Origin: Acidimicrobiales bacterium
Lineage (GTDB): Bacteria > Actinomycetota > Acidimicrobiia > Acidimicrobiales > SHLQ01
Length of the DNA: 14,801 nt
Direction: 5' to 3'
NCBI GenBank assembly: GCA_013002375.1
Contig: JABDJW010000044.1
Location: forward strand, 1-14,801
Positions within the stretch are counted from its first letter, which is position 1, and each line of letters begins with the position of its first letter. The notes beneath the pieces are model-generated. The model saw only the letters and a program-made list of their open reading frames with translations, was not told the origin of the DNA and searched no databases. Below are positions 7,812-13,401 of the stretch, piece after piece. Position numbers and translations under genes: made by a program.

Positions 7812-8986
7812 CTGCCGGCCGACGTCGTGAACGGCACTGGCTCCGGCGACGACCGGGACCGCCCCAACGACGCAGCCAAGAACACCACCATGCCGGCCGC
7901 GGCCGCGGTGTAGAGCACCTTCGGGCCCTGGTTCTCATAGAGAGCGCCCGCGGCGAACGCGGCGACGCCCGAGACCAGCGTGCCGACCGCCGAGAACAAG
8001 CCCTGCGCCGCAGCGATCTGCTCGGGTGGGCTGGCCTGGGCGATCGCAACCTGGTTGGCCGGCAGGGTGAAGGCGTCCGCGCTGGCGTGTACAAACGACA
8101 CCAGGAGCACCGCCCACAGCGAGCCGAGCCAGCCGTACAGCAACGTGCACACCGACGCGGCGGCGATCGACCAACCCACGACCGCCGAGTGCCCCAGCCG
8201 CTGGGTGACCCGGCCGCCAGTGGGCGCGAGAAGGACCATCGGCAGGGTGAACACGCTGAGCGACACGCCGATGACCCAGGTCTCGGCCCCGAGATCGTCG
8301 AGCAGCAACGCCCACGTCGCCTCGAAGTAGGCGATCGAAAGGTAGAACGCGATGCCGGCCAACAAGGCGGCCTGAATGCCGGGCACTCGTAGCAACGGGC
8401 CGGTGCGTCGCTTGGTGCCGTCGCCGGGCGGCGTGTCGAGGTCGAGGCGAGCAACCCAACTGAGCAAGCACGCGTTCGCCGTGGTTAGCGCCAGGAACGG
8501 TAGACGGATACCGCCCAGCTCGACCAGGACCGCGGCCACCACCGGCCCCAGCACGAAGCCGGCCAAGTCGAACGCGGCGAGGCGGCCCAGGTTGGCACCC
8601 AGGTTGTCGGGGTCTCGGGTGATGATCAGCCGTCGCATGGCCGGCGCCACCGCTCCGGTCGACAGGCCGAACACGACGCGCGACAACACGAAGGCCCACA
8701 GGGCGTTGGCCAGGACCATGCCGAACATGCCCACCGCGGCCAGGGCCACGCCACCGCGAATCATCTGGGGCGTCTTGCCTCGATCGGCCAGCGGTGCCAA
8801 TCCGACCTGGGCCGCGAATCCGGCGAAGAAGCCGGCCGACGCGATCAAGCCCAGCTCGGTTTCGGTGAACCCGAACCGTTCGCGCCATTCGGCCAGGAGG
8901 GTGAAGACCGATCCGTAGCCGATGGTCAAGACCGCGGTGACGGCGTAGTACGGCACATTCCGATCGGTCCGTAGGCTCGTCGACAC
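7808..8986 (-). CDS. MFS transporter, 12-helix
   Basis: Integral membrane proton-coupled transporter, probably an exporter; substrate unknown. Seen: 392 residues with about twelve hydrophobic segments in two halves joined by a charged loop (DLDTPPGDGTKRRTGP, near 200). The loop between helices 2 and 3 reads APLADRGKTPQMIRGG, a variant of the MFS signature GxLaDRxGrr, and the matching segment in the second half is GGRVTQRLGHS. The longer hydrophilic N terminus leaves two GTG start choices, 8986 and 8956; 8986 is kept because a TAAGGT box lies just upstream, but no good ribosome-binding site supports either. Convergent with the cyclase, the stop codons overlapping in CTAG. It lies 39 bp downstream of the hydrolase gene on the same strand and may be partly cotranscribed with it. 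Confidence 0.88.
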   Translation of the reverse strand: MSTSLRTDRNVPYYAVTAVLTIGYGSVFTLLAEWRERFGFTETELGLIASAGFFAGFAAQVGLAPLADRGKTPQMIRGGVALAAVGMFGMVLANALWAFVLSRVVFGLSTGAVAPAMRRLIITRDPDNLGANLGRLAAFDLAGFVLGPVVAAVLVELGGIRLPFLALTTANACLLSWVARLDLDTPPGDGTKRRTGPLLRVPGIQAALLAGIAFYLSIAYFEATWALLLDDLGAETWVIGVSLSVFTLPMVLLAPTGGRVTQRLGHSAVVGWSIAAASVCTLLYGWLGSLWAVLLVSFVHASADAFTLPANQVAIAQASPPEQIAAAQGLFSAVGTLVSGVAAFAAGALYENQGPKVLYTAAAAGMVVFLAASLGRSRSSPEPVPFTTSAGS

Positions 8987-8997
8987 CGTCCTAGCTG

Positions 8998-9003
8998 ACC
9001 TTA
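8998..9003 (-). promoter_or_regulatory. Possible -10 box (TAAGGT) of the MFS gene
   Basis: On the minus strand TAAGGT ends 11 nt before GTG 8986, which would give a leader of only a few nucleotides. No -35 was recognised. The box lies in the 39-bp gap behind the hydrolase gene. Confidence 0.3.
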
Positions 9004-9025
9004 GGGCTGCGTCGGGGCGCCAATC

Positions 9026-10669
9026 TCACCCGAACAGGGCTCGGTTCTCCTCGGCTTCGGCCCGCAACTGGTCGGCATCGGTCGGCAACAGGAAGCCCGC
9101 TTCGACCGCTGCTTCGGTCGACGCCTCGAAGGCCGTGATGTAGTCGTCGGCCGAGCCGTGCAGCTCGAGCAGGGCGGCGGCGTCGAGCGGGATGCTCGTG
9201 CCGAACAGATCGCAGACCCCGAAGTCCTCGGTGATCTCCGCGATGCCGCTCGCGGGATCGCCGGTGGTGATCAGAACCGGGACGTCGACCAGCGGGTTGC
9301 GCACCCCACCGAGGGCTCGGCCCAGATCGTCGCGGGCGATGGCCACCGGATCGGTGTCGGTCAGCTCGAGGCGATCGCCCGACGGGGGCCGCTGACCGGT
9401 CTGGGTCCAGGTCACCAAGTGACGCAGCGCGGCCGATACGCCCTCGTGGTGCGGCCCCGCGTTGATGAGGCCCTCGCAGCTCAGGAACGAGCCGACGCTC
9501 GGGTCGCGGGGGCCGCCCACGATGGCCCGGATCACGTGGGCATCGGCATGCGCGGTGCCGGCCAGTTCCCACGTGTGGACAAGATCGGAGTCGGGCTGAC
9601 GAGCCAGCGAGTAGCCGAGCAGGGTGAGGTCGGTCTCGGCCTGGACGATGAACACCGGCACGTTCAGGTCGGCGCGGATCAGTTGGCCTTCGGACACGAA
9701 CGACGTGTCGGGTTCCTCCTCGTCATCGGAAGCCCGGCCGAACGAACCATCGAGCGGCGCCCCACCGGCGCCGCGGCTGTGCACCAGGAAGGCGTCATAG
9801 GTGTCGGTCAGCGGGTGCACCGCGTTGAGGTAGGTCGTGAGGAAGCCGGCCGATTGCGATTCGCCCAGGGCCAGGACGGTGACGGGCTCGAGACCGTCGA
9901 GCAGTGTGGCCGGATCGGCGATCAGGCTGGCGCCGACGTGGTCGAAGATGTCGTAGGCGTACGCGTCGCCCGGATGGTTCAGGGTGCCGTAGCGCTCGGG
10001 GTCGGTGTTGACCAGGCCGCCCTCGTTGGCGGGCTCGGTGGCGGTGCCCGCCTCGGCGGCGGCTTCTTCGTCGACCTCGACCGACAGGATCGACTCGCCA
10101 CCAATCACACCGAGCGATTGGGCACTCACGGCCACGTAGGCGTGGCCCTGCTCGGCGATCTCCTCGATCAGGTAGCCCCAGTCGGGCGACGATTCGGTGG
10201 CGGAGACGTTCAGCCATTCGACGATGACCACGCCGCTGAATACGGCAGCCGGGGGCCGGCGAACCAGGATGCGGGTTTGGTACGCGGCGGTGTCGGCCAC
10301 CGCAGCGTCCCAGAAGCCGTCGGCGCCGCGTTCGCCGGCCACTTCGTAGCGGGCCGCGTCGCCGGCCAGGAAGAACTCGTCTTCGGTGTAGCCCTCCGGC
10401 AGCGGTACGGCCGGCTGCGGCTGAACCGGCCCGTTGTCGCTGATGATCGGCCCGGTGATGGTCGCCGGCGCAACGAGCGGTACCTCGGCGGTGGTCGTCG
10501 GTGCAGCGGTCGTGGCCGGGGTGATCGACTCGCTTGGCGCCGCTACCGCCGTGGACGAAACAGTGGTTGCGGTGCCCGTCTCGGCATCGTCGGACGAACA
10601 GGCGCTCGCCGCCAGCAACAGTGGCAACGCCACCGCACTCCACAGCCGCCATCTCGATCGCGTCGTCAC
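9026..10669 (-). CDS. Lipoprotein with alpha/beta-hydrolase domain (Abhydrolase_10 type)
   Basis: Predicted membrane-anchored extracellular hydrolase, likely an esterase; the family is poorly characterised. Seen: basic n-region, hydrophobic stretch and a lipobox ending ASAC with Cys24 as lipidation site; then a Thr/Ala/Ser-rich linker to about residue 65; then the hydrolase domain. Candidate nucleophile Ser271 sits in LALGESQSAGFL, Asp347 (VQAETDL) is a candidate acid and GTAHADAH (371-378) supplies the histidine. VVIVEWLNV (147-155) and PDWGYLIEE (162-170) are typical of this family as I remember it. 547 residues. Start set at GTG 10669: AGGGGGAGGA is 7 nt upstream, whereas the adjacent TTG 10672 would have only 4. 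A sigma-70-like promoter lies upstream. An acidic insert (SVEVDEEAAAEAG) and DDEEEP suggest flexible surface loops. Confidence 0.85.
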   Translation of the reverse strand: MTTRSRWRLWSAVALPLLLAASACSSDDAETGTATTVSSTAVAAPSESITPATTAAPTTTAEVPLVAPATITGPIISDNGPVQPQPAVPLPEGYTEDEFFLAGDAARYEVAGERGADGFWDAAVADTAAYQTRILVRRPPAAVFSGVVIVEWLNVSATESSPDWGYLIEEIAEQGHAYVAVSAQSLGVIGGESILSVEVDEEAAAEAGTATEPANEGGLVNTDPERYGTLNHPGDAYAYDIFDHVGASLIADPATLLDGLEPVTVLALGESQSAGFLTTYLNAVHPLTDTYDAFLVHSRGAGGAPLDGSFGRASDDEEEPDTSFVSEGQLIRADLNVPVFIVQAETDLTLLGYSLARQPDSDLVHTWELAGTAHADAHVIRAIVGGPRDPSVGSFLSCEGLINAGPHHEGVSAALRHLVTWTQTGQRPPSGDRLELTDTDPVAIARDDLGRALGGVRNPLVDVPVLITTGDPASGIAEITEDFGVCDLFGTSIPLDAAALLELHGSADDYITAFEASTEAAVEAGFLLPTDADQLRAEAEENRALFG

Positions 10670-10676
10670 CAACTCG

Positions 10677-10686
10677 TCCTCCCCCT
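10677..10686 (-). promoter_or_regulatory. Strong ribosome-binding site (AGGGGGAGGA) of the hydrolase lipoprotein
   Basis: A purine-rich anti-16S match 7 nt before GTG 10669 on the minus strand. One of the few clear Shine-Dalgarno sites in the window; it selects GTG over the neighbouring TTG. Confidence 0.75.
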
Positions 10687-10698
10687 CGCTGACGCCGA

Positions 10699-10728
10699 AC
10701 CCTAGGTGAAACCGGCAAAGTCGACCAA
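10699..10728 (-). promoter_or_regulatory. Sigma-70-like promoter of the hydrolase lipoprotein
   Basis: On the minus strand TTGGTC (10723-10728), an 18-bp spacer and TAGGGT (10699-10704). Transcription would start near 10692, leaving a leader of about 20 nt that holds the Shine-Dalgarno site. It lies in the 78-bp gap after the kinase-like gene, so the hydrolase probably has independent expression. Confidence 0.55.
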
Positions 10729-10747
10729 GGGCCTGAAGATGCAGTCG

Positions 10748-11428
10748 TCAACGGTCGGGCAGTATCGGCTCGACCGCCGAGAGAATTCGGCTCGACGCTT
10801 CGGCGGCCGAACAGGCAGTGGTGTCGATCTCGAGCCACGCCCGCCGCTGGTGCGTCGACTGGATGGACCTCCACATCGCGAGCTGTCGGGCGATCACCTC
10901 GGCGGGGAGCTCCTGTTTCCTCTCCGCGAGTTCGACAGGTTCACCGGACAGCACGACCGTGAGGTCCGGTCGCGGCACGTACCGACCGAGCCACCGAGCC
11001 AATGAGGCCGCGTCGTCAGCCAACCGATACCGCGCCGGATCAATACCGTGATCGAACCAGCCTCGTTCCTCGACCCAGACCGTCGGCTGCCGCCAAGACG
11101 AAGCCCGATCCCGAGCGGTTCGGAACCAGACGTAGATGAATTTGGCCAAGACCTTCACGACGGATCGGGCCGCCGATCTGGGCGGCAAGCCGTGGGGCTT
11201 GGTGTAGTCATGGTCGCGGTTGGTGCGACCCTGGACGAAGCGAGGTCGGGGTTCGGGATGTCGCACCACGTGGCCATCGCTTCTCAAGCGTTCGGAAAGC
11301 GAGTCGGCGAGTGTGGTCTTCCCGGCCCCGTCGGGGCCCGCAATGCACACTCGGCAGGCAGTCCAGGTGCGGTACCGGCCGAGAGTGGACCCGAGAGTGG
11401 ACCCGAGAGTGGACCCGAGAGTGGACAT
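10748..11428 (-). CDS. P-loop nucleotide-kinase-like protein (thymidylate-kinase fold)
   Basis: Probable phosphotransferase of the dTMP-kinase superfamily; substrate unknown. Seen: Walker A GPDGAGKTT (31-39) after a beta strand, a basic central region, VWVEERGWFDHGIDPARYR (117-135) with an acidic-arginine motif like the DRY/ERG substrate segment of this superfamily, VVLSGEPVELAERKQELP (158-175) as the lid-like arginine-containing element, and a C-terminal helix. 226 residues. It is not the housekeeping tmk: the usual sequence around the DR(Y/F) and lid motifs differs. Residues 2-17 are four STLG units produced by a 12-bp DNA repeat. ATG 11428 is supported by a -10 box 7 nt upstream; otherwise translation could begin later, since the fold starts near residue 24. 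Confidence 0.8.
   Translation of the reverse strand: MSTLGSTLGSTLGSTLGRYRTWTACRVCIAGPDGAGKTTLADSLSERLRSDGHVVRHPEPRPRFVQGRTNRDHDYTKPHGLPPRSAARSVVKVLAKFIYVWFRTARDRASSWRQPTVWVEERGWFDHGIDPARYRLADDAASLARWLGRYVPRPDLTVVLSGEPVELAERKQELPAEVIARQLAMWRSIQSTHQRRAWLEIDTTACSAAEASSRILSAVEPILPDR
11381..11428. repeat. 12-bp tandem repeat at the 5' end of the kinase-like gene
   Basis: Three exact copies of GAGAGTGGACCC (11381-11416) and a fourth (11417-11428) matching at 10 of 12 bases, whose last bases form the start codon complement. Read on the minus strand each unit codes for STLG. Because the unit is a multiple of three, gain or loss of copies lengthens or shortens the N terminus without shifting frame. 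Confidence 0.95.
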
Positions 11429-11435
11429 GGCGCGA

Positions 11436-11441
11436 AGCGTA
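11436..11441 (-). promoter_or_regulatory. -10 box (TACGCT) of the kinase-like gene, leaderless type
   Basis: On the minus strand TACGCT is followed by 7 nt and ATG 11428, with no ribosome-binding site between. It faces the divergent -10 box at 11483-11488; both lie in the 68-bp gap between the divergent genes. Confidence 0.5.
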
Positions 11442-11482
11442 CCGGCCGCGCTACTTCAGCTCTCCGCGGCGTCGGGCTCACC

Positions 11483-11488
11483 TAGGTT
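11483..11488 (+). promoter_or_regulatory. -10 box (TAGGTT) of the acetyltransferase-like gene, leaderless type
   Basis: TAGGTT is followed by 8 nt and ATG 11497. No Shine-Dalgarno site precedes the ATG and no -35 is clear. It decides ATG 11497 over upstream in-frame starts that run through the divergent gene. Confidence 0.55.
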
Positions 11489-11496
11489 CTTCGTCG

Positions 11497-11940
11497 ATGT
11501 CCAACCAGTTCGACTTCGACCCGCCCGCACCGCTCCGGACGGCCGAGTTCCACCTCGAACCGCTCGGCGTCGAGCACAACGAGCGCGACTACGAAGCCTG
11601 GACCTCGAGCATGGAGCACATCCGCGCCACACCGGGATTCGCCCACCACCCATGGCCCCATCCCATGACGCTCGCCGAGAACCGTTCTGACATAGCGATG
11701 CACGCCCAGGAGTTCATCGACCGCGCCGGCTACACGTACTCGATCCTCGACGGCGAGCAAGTCATCGGCTGCGTCTACATCAACCCGCCGAAAGAGCCGG
11801 TCGAAGGCGATGCCAAATTGCGGTCGTGGGTGCGGGCCAGCCGAGCTGAGTCCGACGCGCCGATCCGCGCCGCCCTACGGGCGTGGCTTCTCGGGCCGGA
11901 CTGGCCGTTCGAGACAATCAGCTATCCGAGTGGGCCGTGA
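11497..11940 (+). CDS. GNAT-family N-acetyltransferase-like protein
   Basis: Probable acetyl-CoA-dependent N-acyltransferase; substrate unknown. Seen: FHLEPLGVEHNERDYEAWTS (18-37), an opening typical of small actinobacterial GNAT proteins as I recall them, PMTLAENRSDIAMHAQEF (56-73) as the helical segment, then YTYSILDGEQVIGCVYINP (79-97), the beta4-beta5 hairpin in which the GNAT fold carries its central strands. After VRASRAESD (112-120) the expected acetyl-CoA pyrophosphate loop (Q/RxxGxG/A) is not recognisable, so activity is uncertain or the cofactor site is divergent. 147 residues, on the short side. It diverges from the kinase-like gene and has its own leaderless-type promoter. Confidence 0.75.
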   Translation: MSNQFDFDPPAPLRTAEFHLEPLGVEHNERDYEAWTSSMEHIRATPGFAHHPWPHPMTLAENRSDIAMHAQEFIDRAGYTYSILDGEQVIGCVYINPPKEPVEGDAKLRSWVRASRAESDAPIRAALRAWLLGPDWPFETISYPSGP

Positions 11941-12080
11941 GGCACCCGTCGGTGACGATGTGGATGGCCGCGGGACCCGGGAACGGGCGGCTACGACAAT
12001 GAGCCTTGCGACTCAGGCGGTGACGCGACGGGCGGGCCATCCTGGGCTCAACACCTCCCCCAGAAAGAGCTTCACTGACC

Positions 12081-12509
12081 ATGGACCGCACCCCCGCCCC
12101 GACCCGGACCCGCAAGCGAGCCGTTCTGGCCGCCGCCGCCTTCGTGAGCCTGAGTGCCGGCGTCGCCACCGCGGTGCTCGCGCAACCGGCCGGAACGACC
12201 AGCGCAACCTGGTCGGCCGACTGCTCGACCGTCACGGTGACCTCGACCAAGGACATCTCGAACATCGTGTTCGTCGTCGATGGTTTCGAGACCAAGATCG
12301 AGTTCGCCGATGGCACGAACACCTTCGACCTCGACGGTGCCGCATCCGATGTGTGGGTCAAAGCCGGCAACAACAAGTCAGGTGATGGGTCCGGTTTCGG
12401 CGAACACTATGCCCGCCCGGCGTCCTGCGACTCGGCCAGCACCGGTGCGGTCGAGCCCACCGCCACCGAGGCTCCTCCGGCGACCGACCCGGCGATGCAG
12501 CCCGCCTGA
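12081..12509 (+). CDS. Small exported protein of unknown function
   Basis: Not recognised as a named family. Seen: 142 residues; a basic start (RTRKR, 9-13), a hydrophobic segment (about 14-34) and a plausible signal-peptidase site after AVLA (34). The mature part is rich in Thr/Ser/Asp and beta-forming stretches (CSTVTVTSTKDISNIVFVVD, 48-67), with two cysteines, 48 and 116, that could form a disulfide. VWVKAGNNKSGDGSGFGEHY (91-110) resembles a WVKxGNNxSGDGxGxGE block I recall in some actinobacterial surface proteins. The tail (120-142) is Pro/Ala/Thr-rich, like a cell-wall spacer, but has no LPXTG sorting signal or C-terminal helix, so release into the medium is more likely than anchoring. 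The ribosome-binding site is weak. A strong terminator follows 25 bp after the stop. Confidence 0.75.
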   Translation: MDRTPAPTRTRKRAVLAAAAFVSLSAGVATAVLAQPAGTTSATWSADCSTVTVTSTKDISNIVFVVDGFETKIEFADGTNTFDLDGAASDVWVKAGNNKSGDGSGFGEHYARPASCDSASTGAVEPTATEAPPATDPAMQPA

Positions 12510-12534
12510 AGCAGAACCAACAAGACGCAGATAC

Positions 12535-12573
12535 TCGATCCCGCCTCGATCATGGGGCGGGATCGATCGTTTT
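12535..12573 (+). terminator. Rho-independent terminator of the small exported protein gene
   Basis: Thirteen-base arms TCGATCCCGCCTC (12535-12547) and GGGGCGGGATCGA (12554-12566) pair with a single G-T wobble around a 6-nt loop, followed by TCGTTTT. It also separates the gene from the tRNA region. Confidence 0.85.
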
Positions 12574-12606
12574 CTCAGGGATCGGTGACGGAAGCAACGG
12601 CGCCGG

Positions 12607-12694
12607 TGGCGGAGAGAGGGGGATTCGAACCCCCGGGACCTCACGGCCCGCTGGTTTTCAAGACCAGTGCAATCGTCCGCTCTGCCATCTCTCC
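12607..12694 (-). tRNA. tRNA-Ser(TGA)
   Basis: Reading the minus strand: acceptor GGAGAGA pairs with TCTCTCC, anticodon stem CTGGT/ACCAG encloses CTTGAAA giving anticodon TGA, the long variable arm CGGGCCGTGAGGTCCCG marks a class II tRNA, and the T arm is GGGGGTTCGAATCCCCC. The discriminator is G and the CCA end is encoded (12607-12609). It decodes UCA and other UCN serine codons. Confidence 0.97.
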
Positions 12695-12701
12695 GCCCAC
12701 G

Positions 12702-12707
12702 AGGATA
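12702..12707 (-). promoter_or_regulatory. -10 box (TATCCT) of tRNA-Ser(TGA)
   Basis: On the minus strand TATCCT lies 7 nt before the mature 5' end of the tRNA. No -35 at standard spacing was recognised. Confidence 0.45.
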
Positions 12708-12755
12708 CCGGCCCGACCAAGACGCACACTGCAGATCGCGCCGCCCAAAATCTCT

Positions 12756-12950
12756 GATGCGGAGCACCTGACCGATTTGGATCTTGTTGGGATCGGTCAG
12801 CATCGGCTGGTTGGTGGCCACGAGCGCGTCGGCGACGACGACGTTGCCGGCCTCGATGGGTTCACGGTTGTCGTCGGAGGATCGACAGCGTGAAGTTCGT
12901 CGACCTCGAACCCGAGCCCCGGAATCCGGGACCAGTTCGGGAAGGTGTCG
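12756..12950 (-). pseudogene. Frameshifted remnant of a LysM-domain protein
   Basis: No intact gene fills the gap between the two serine tRNAs, but the minus strand holds protein-like segments in two frames. From about 12943 to 12860 one frame reads FPNWSRIPGLGFEVDELHAV followed by DPPTTTVN. From about 12860 to 12756 a second frame reads VVVADALVATNQPML then TDPNKIQIGQVLRI. The latter matches the second half of a LysM peptidoglycan-binding motif (N-x-x-x-L-x-D-P-x-x-I-x-x-G-Q-x-L-x-I). The first frame continues into tRNA-Ser(GCT) upstream, and downstream of LRI the sequence loses coding character, so the gene is decayed or a transposed fragment. The LysM first half (GDTLxxIA) is not recognisable. 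Reading by eye only. Confidence 0.4.
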
Positions 12951-12951
12951 C

Positions 12952-12957
12952 TATGCT
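12952..12957 (+). promoter_or_regulatory. -10 box (TATGCT) of tRNA-Ser(GCT)
   Basis: TATGCT lies 11 nt before the mature tRNA 5' end. A -35 at 17-18 bp is not evident. Confidence 0.5.
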
Positions 12958-12968
12958 TGTCCGTCACT

Positions 12969-13059
12969 GGAGAGGTGGCCGAGTCAGGTTGAAGGCGCTT
13001 CCCTGCTAAGGAAGTAACTGTCGTAAGGCGGTTCGTGGGTTCAAATCCCACCCTCTCCG
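12969..13059 (+). tRNA. tRNA-Ser(GCT)
   Basis: Acceptor GGAGAGG pairs with CCTCTCC; anticodon stem CTTCC/GGAAG encloses CTGCTAA giving anticodon GCT; a long variable arm follows, as in class II tRNAs; T arm GTGGGTTCAAATCCCAC. Discriminator G at 13059. The CCA end is not encoded (next bases CAG), so it is added after transcription. It reads AGC and AGU serine codons. Confidence 0.97.
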
Positions 13060-13105
13060 CAGCCCGGCGGCCGGGACCCTCAGGGGCCGGGCTGCCGTCT
13101 TTTTT
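13060..13105 (+). terminator. Rho-independent terminator after tRNA-Ser(GCT)
   Basis: Arms CAGCCCGGC (13060-13068) and GCCGGGCTG (13086-13094) pair perfectly; the internal bases can form a small CCC/GGG stem; a run of six T follows at 13100-13105. The left arm begins immediately after the tRNA discriminator base. Confidence 0.85.
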
Positions 13106-13108
13106 CGA

Positions 13109-13137
13109 TTGGTGAAACCGGCGAAGCCCCGTAGACT
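13109..13137 (+). promoter_or_regulatory. Sigma-70-like promoter of tRNA-Arg(ACG)
   Basis: TTGGTG (13109-13114), a 17-bp spacer and TAGACT (13132-13137), with the start expected near 13144, five bases before the mature tRNA. The cleanest -35/-10 pair in the window. Confidence 0.7.
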
Positions 13138-13148
13138 CGACTGGTCCA

Positions 13149-13222
13149 GCGCTCGTGGCTCAATTGGATAGAGCATCTGACTACGGATCAGAAGGTTGGG
13201 GGTTCGAGTCCCTCCGAGCGCG
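13149..13222 (+). tRNA. tRNA-Arg(ACG)
   Basis: Acceptor GCGCTCG pairs with CGAGCGC; D arm with GGCTCAATTGGATAGAGC; anticodon stem TCTGA/TCAGA encloses CTACGGA giving anticodon ACG; T arm with GGGGGTTCGAGTCCCTC. 74 nt with discriminator G and no encoded CCA. The wobble adenosine is normally deaminated to inosine so it reads CGU, CGC and CGA. Confidence 0.97.
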
Positions 13223-13243
13223 CTGCATGCCGGCCGATCACTC

Positions 13244-13258
13244 CCGAGTGCTACTCGG
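13244..13258. other. Short hairpin after tRNA-Arg(ACG)
   Basis: CCGAGT and ACTCGG pair around a 3-nt loop, 21 bp after the tRNA. Only CCCTTT follows about a dozen bases later, so it is a poor intrinsic terminator, but it may help define the tRNA 3' end. The rest of 13223-13361 holds no gene that I can support. Confidence 0.35.
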
Positions 13259-13277
13259 CGAGGCGGCCCCCTTTCGA

Positions 13278-13298
13278 GACTCTGAACAAGCAAGAGTC
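13278..13298. other. Inverted repeat GACTCT-N9-AGAGTC
   Basis: Perfect 6-bp inverted repeat with a 9-nt spacer in the leader region of the substrate-binding protein gene. It could be a regulator site or a weak stem-loop; no T-run follows. Confidence 0.3.
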
Positions 13299-13361
13299 CT
13301 AGGTCCCTGGTCTTTGCGGGCCGATTCTCGTCTAGTGGTCACAAGAGCAATTCCGTATCGG

Positions 13362-13377
13362 CAACAAACGGTTGTTG
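13362..13377. promoter_or_regulatory. Candidate LacI-family operator
   Basis: CAACAAACGGTTGTTG is a 16-bp palindrome, 7 of 8 pairs matching, centred on CG with AA before and TT after, the shape of LacI/GalR-family operators. It sits 24 bp before the start codon of a sugar-type substrate-binding protein, just upstream of its ribosome-binding site, where a repressor would block transcription. No LacI-type gene is in the window. Confidence 0.45.
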
Positions 13378-13401
13378 ATTGAATGGAGGGGAAACTTCAA
13401 G

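Noticed and set aside
9158..10705. Plus-strand open frame of 515 codons opposite the hydrolase lipoprotein
   Set aside because: Gly/Arg/Val-rich shadow; the minus strand has a signal peptide, lipobox, hydrolase motifs, ribosome-binding site and promoter.
11381..11428. CRISPR-like direct repeats
   Set aside because: The units are 12 bp and directly adjacent with no spacers; this is a coding minisatellite.
11941..12080. Small plus-strand leaderless gene starting at ATG 11999
   Set aside because: The frame runs through the exported protein gene out of frame with an Arg/Pro-rich translation; no independent support.
12535..12566. Palindrome considered as a regulator operator
   Set aside because: The long GC stem, short loop and following T-rich tail 25 bp after a stop codon fit a terminator better.
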